From: Pirellulaceae bacterium | Lineage (GTDB): Bacteria; Planctomycetota; Planctomycetia; Pirellulales; Pirellulaceae | DNA: 13,425 bases | Assembly: GCA_013002105.1 (NCBI GenBank) | Contig: JABDKS010000522.1 | Span: 1-13,425 of the forward strand | Reading direction: 5' to 3' | Part shown: positions 12,326 through 13,425 of the stretch, one piece after another | Layout: every line of letters starts with the position of its first letter | How positions within the stretch are numbered: the stretch's first letter is position 1 | The notes under the pieces: generated by a model | Database searches by the model: none | Seen by the model: the letters and a program-made list of their open reading frames with translations, nothing else | Told to the model about the DNA's origin: nothing | Program-made: the position numbers and the translations under genes

Positions 12326-13425
12326 TTACCGCGTGCTGGGCTTGCGCATCGACGTGGGTGATTCGCTGGGCGGTTTTTCGCGCTCCGTGGCAGCAATCAT
12401 CGCTGCCAGTTCGGCCACCTGCGGCATTTGCACCATGCTGTGGTGGTGGCCGCGAACGTAGTGAACTTGAACTCGTTGTGTGAGTTTTCCCCAGCCACGG
12501 TCTGGGCTGGATTGCACTTGGACAGGAACGTCGCGTGGCCGGACTAAAAGTACGTCGACAGGAAGTGGTTCCAATCGGTAGGCCGTGCTCAGTTGCATAT
12601 GATGACGAAAAAGTGACTTCAAGTCGCCCAGCATCTGATCGATGACCTCTTGGGGCGTGTCATCATCTAGCACACCCAAACGTGTTGCGTGTTGCCACAG
12701 AAAAGGAAGCTGCTGGTCCTCCTCCAATTCGCTTAACTGTTCCAGCGAGAGATCGATTCCATATTCCAATCCCACATTGGTCTGATCGGTGATGGCGACC
12801 AAGTCAGTGGATCCTTCGGGAATCGTTGTATCCAACAAAATCAATTGTTCAACCGATTCGCCAATCTGCATTAATTGTCGGCTGATTTCGTACGCGATGA
12901 TTCCCCCTAGTGACCAGCCACCGAGTTTGTAGGGGCCGTGGCGTTGATGCGTTTGGATCGCCGCGATGTAATCTGCCGCCATGGCTTGGATCGATTCGGG
13001 TAGTGTTTCCTCCCCATGGAGTCCACGCGAACGGATGGCGATCAGCGGTTGTTCATCAGGAAGCTGGTCGGCCAGTTCACGATAACACAGTACGATGCCA
13101 CCAGGTGGATGGACCATAAAGATTGGCGTTTGGTCGCCGGTTGTTTTCAGCGGTGCCAACAACGGGTGCGAGGGTAGCGTCGGGTCCGCCGATGGCTGGG
13201 AGGTTGGATGACCGCTGTGTGGAACTTGCGTGGTTGCCGATTCGACTCCGAACCTGGATGACATTTCTGGTTCATAAAGCTGAAGGAGTCGACGAGAAAG
13301 TTTTGCTATGTCAGCCAAGTCAAACAACAACGCTGTGGGAACTTGGACCTGCAAGTCCTCGCTCAGTCGTGCCGTCATCATCGCAGCTTGCAGCGAACTG
13401 CCGCCGAGTTGAAAGAAGTTTTGAT
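12326..13425 (-). CDS. NRPS/PKS-like megasynthase C-terminus: carrier protein end plus thioesterase (partial)
   Basis: The frame is open from the right edge and ends at 12326, so only the C-terminal end of a longer protein is present (about 366 residues). The first residues read KNFFQLGGSSLQAA, the phosphopantetheine attachment motif of a peptidyl or acyl carrier protein (Ser in LGGSS), followed by its last helices and a linker rich in Ser, Pro and Thr. A type I thioesterase domain follows, with IFMVHPPGG, the nucleophile elbow GWSLGG (catalytic Ser near 12911-12913), LLLDTTIPEG-like ILLDTT carrying the likely acid Asp, and GHHHSMVQM with the catalytic His. It should release a finished peptide or polyketide from the carrier by hydrolysis or cyclisation. 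An internal ATG at 13381 is not the real start. Whether the upstream modules are NRPS or PKS cannot be seen. Confidence 0.93.
   Translation of the reverse strand, partial: QNFFQLGGSSLQAAMMTARLSEDLQVQVPTALLFDLADIAKLSRRLLQLYEPEMSSRFGVESATTQVPHSGHPTSQPSADPTLPSHPLLAPLKTTGDQTPIFMVHPPGGIVLCYRELADQLPDEQPLIAIRSRGLHGEETLPESIQAMAADYIAAIQTHQRHGPYKLGGWSLGGIIAYEISRQLMQIGESVEQLILLDTTIPEGSTDLVAITDQTNVGLEYGIDLSLEQLSELEEDQQLPFLWQHATRLGVLDDDTPQEVIDQMLGDLKSLFRHHMQLSTAYRLEPLPVDVLLVRPRDVPVQVQSSPDRGWGKLTQRVQVHYVRGHHHSMVQMPQVAELAAMIAATEREKPPSESPTSMRKPSTR

Overview
The window looks like a chromosomal segment of a planctomycete, probably a Pirellulaceae member close to Rhodopirellula. This is inferred from moderate GC, weak or absent Shine-Dalgarno sites, many singly transcribed genes in alternating directions, an MGH1-type glycosidase, a sialate O-acetylesterase-like protein end, and lineage-restricted secreted proteins. 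No database search was possible, so the taxonomy is a judgement from protein style.

Left part (1-3233). The tail of a probable SASA-family esterase overlaps an aldo/keto reductase gene by an ATGA junction. Convergent to it on the minus strand is the most interesting item, a retron. A 430-residue retron-type reverse transcriptase (1100-2392) is preceded on its own strand by a structured non-coding region (2443-2652). That region folds like an msr-msd primer-template RNA: a 13-bp a1/a2 closing helix, an AGC branch-point candidate right after a1, four msr-like stem-loops (two of them near-duplicates), and a long msd hairpin. A sigma70-like promoter would start transcription about 4 nt before a1. 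An intrinsic terminator separates the unit from the small 74-residue gene upstream (2861-3085). No effector gene adjoins it; the only unexplained protein part is the roughly 140-residue N-terminal region of the reverse transcriptase.

Middle part (3565-9774). It holds a YjbQ/UPF0047 protein, a small zinc-ribbon protein, a large MGH1/GH63-type glycoside hydrolase, phosphoglycerate kinase, and a secreted protein of unknown function divergent from pgk.

Right part (9805-13425). A secreted protein of unknown function and a homocysteine S-methyltransferase form an ATGA-overlapped minus-strand pair. Divergent from them is a LolD/MacB-type ABC ATPase without an adjacent permease. The window ends in the C-terminal carrier-protein plus thioesterase portion of an NRPS/PKS-like megasynthase that continues past the right edge, so a biosynthetic cluster probably begins there.

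Apart from the retron (reverse transcriptase plus ncRNA), the coupled minus-strand pair and the overlap at the left edge, the genes look like independent units of ordinary metabolism.
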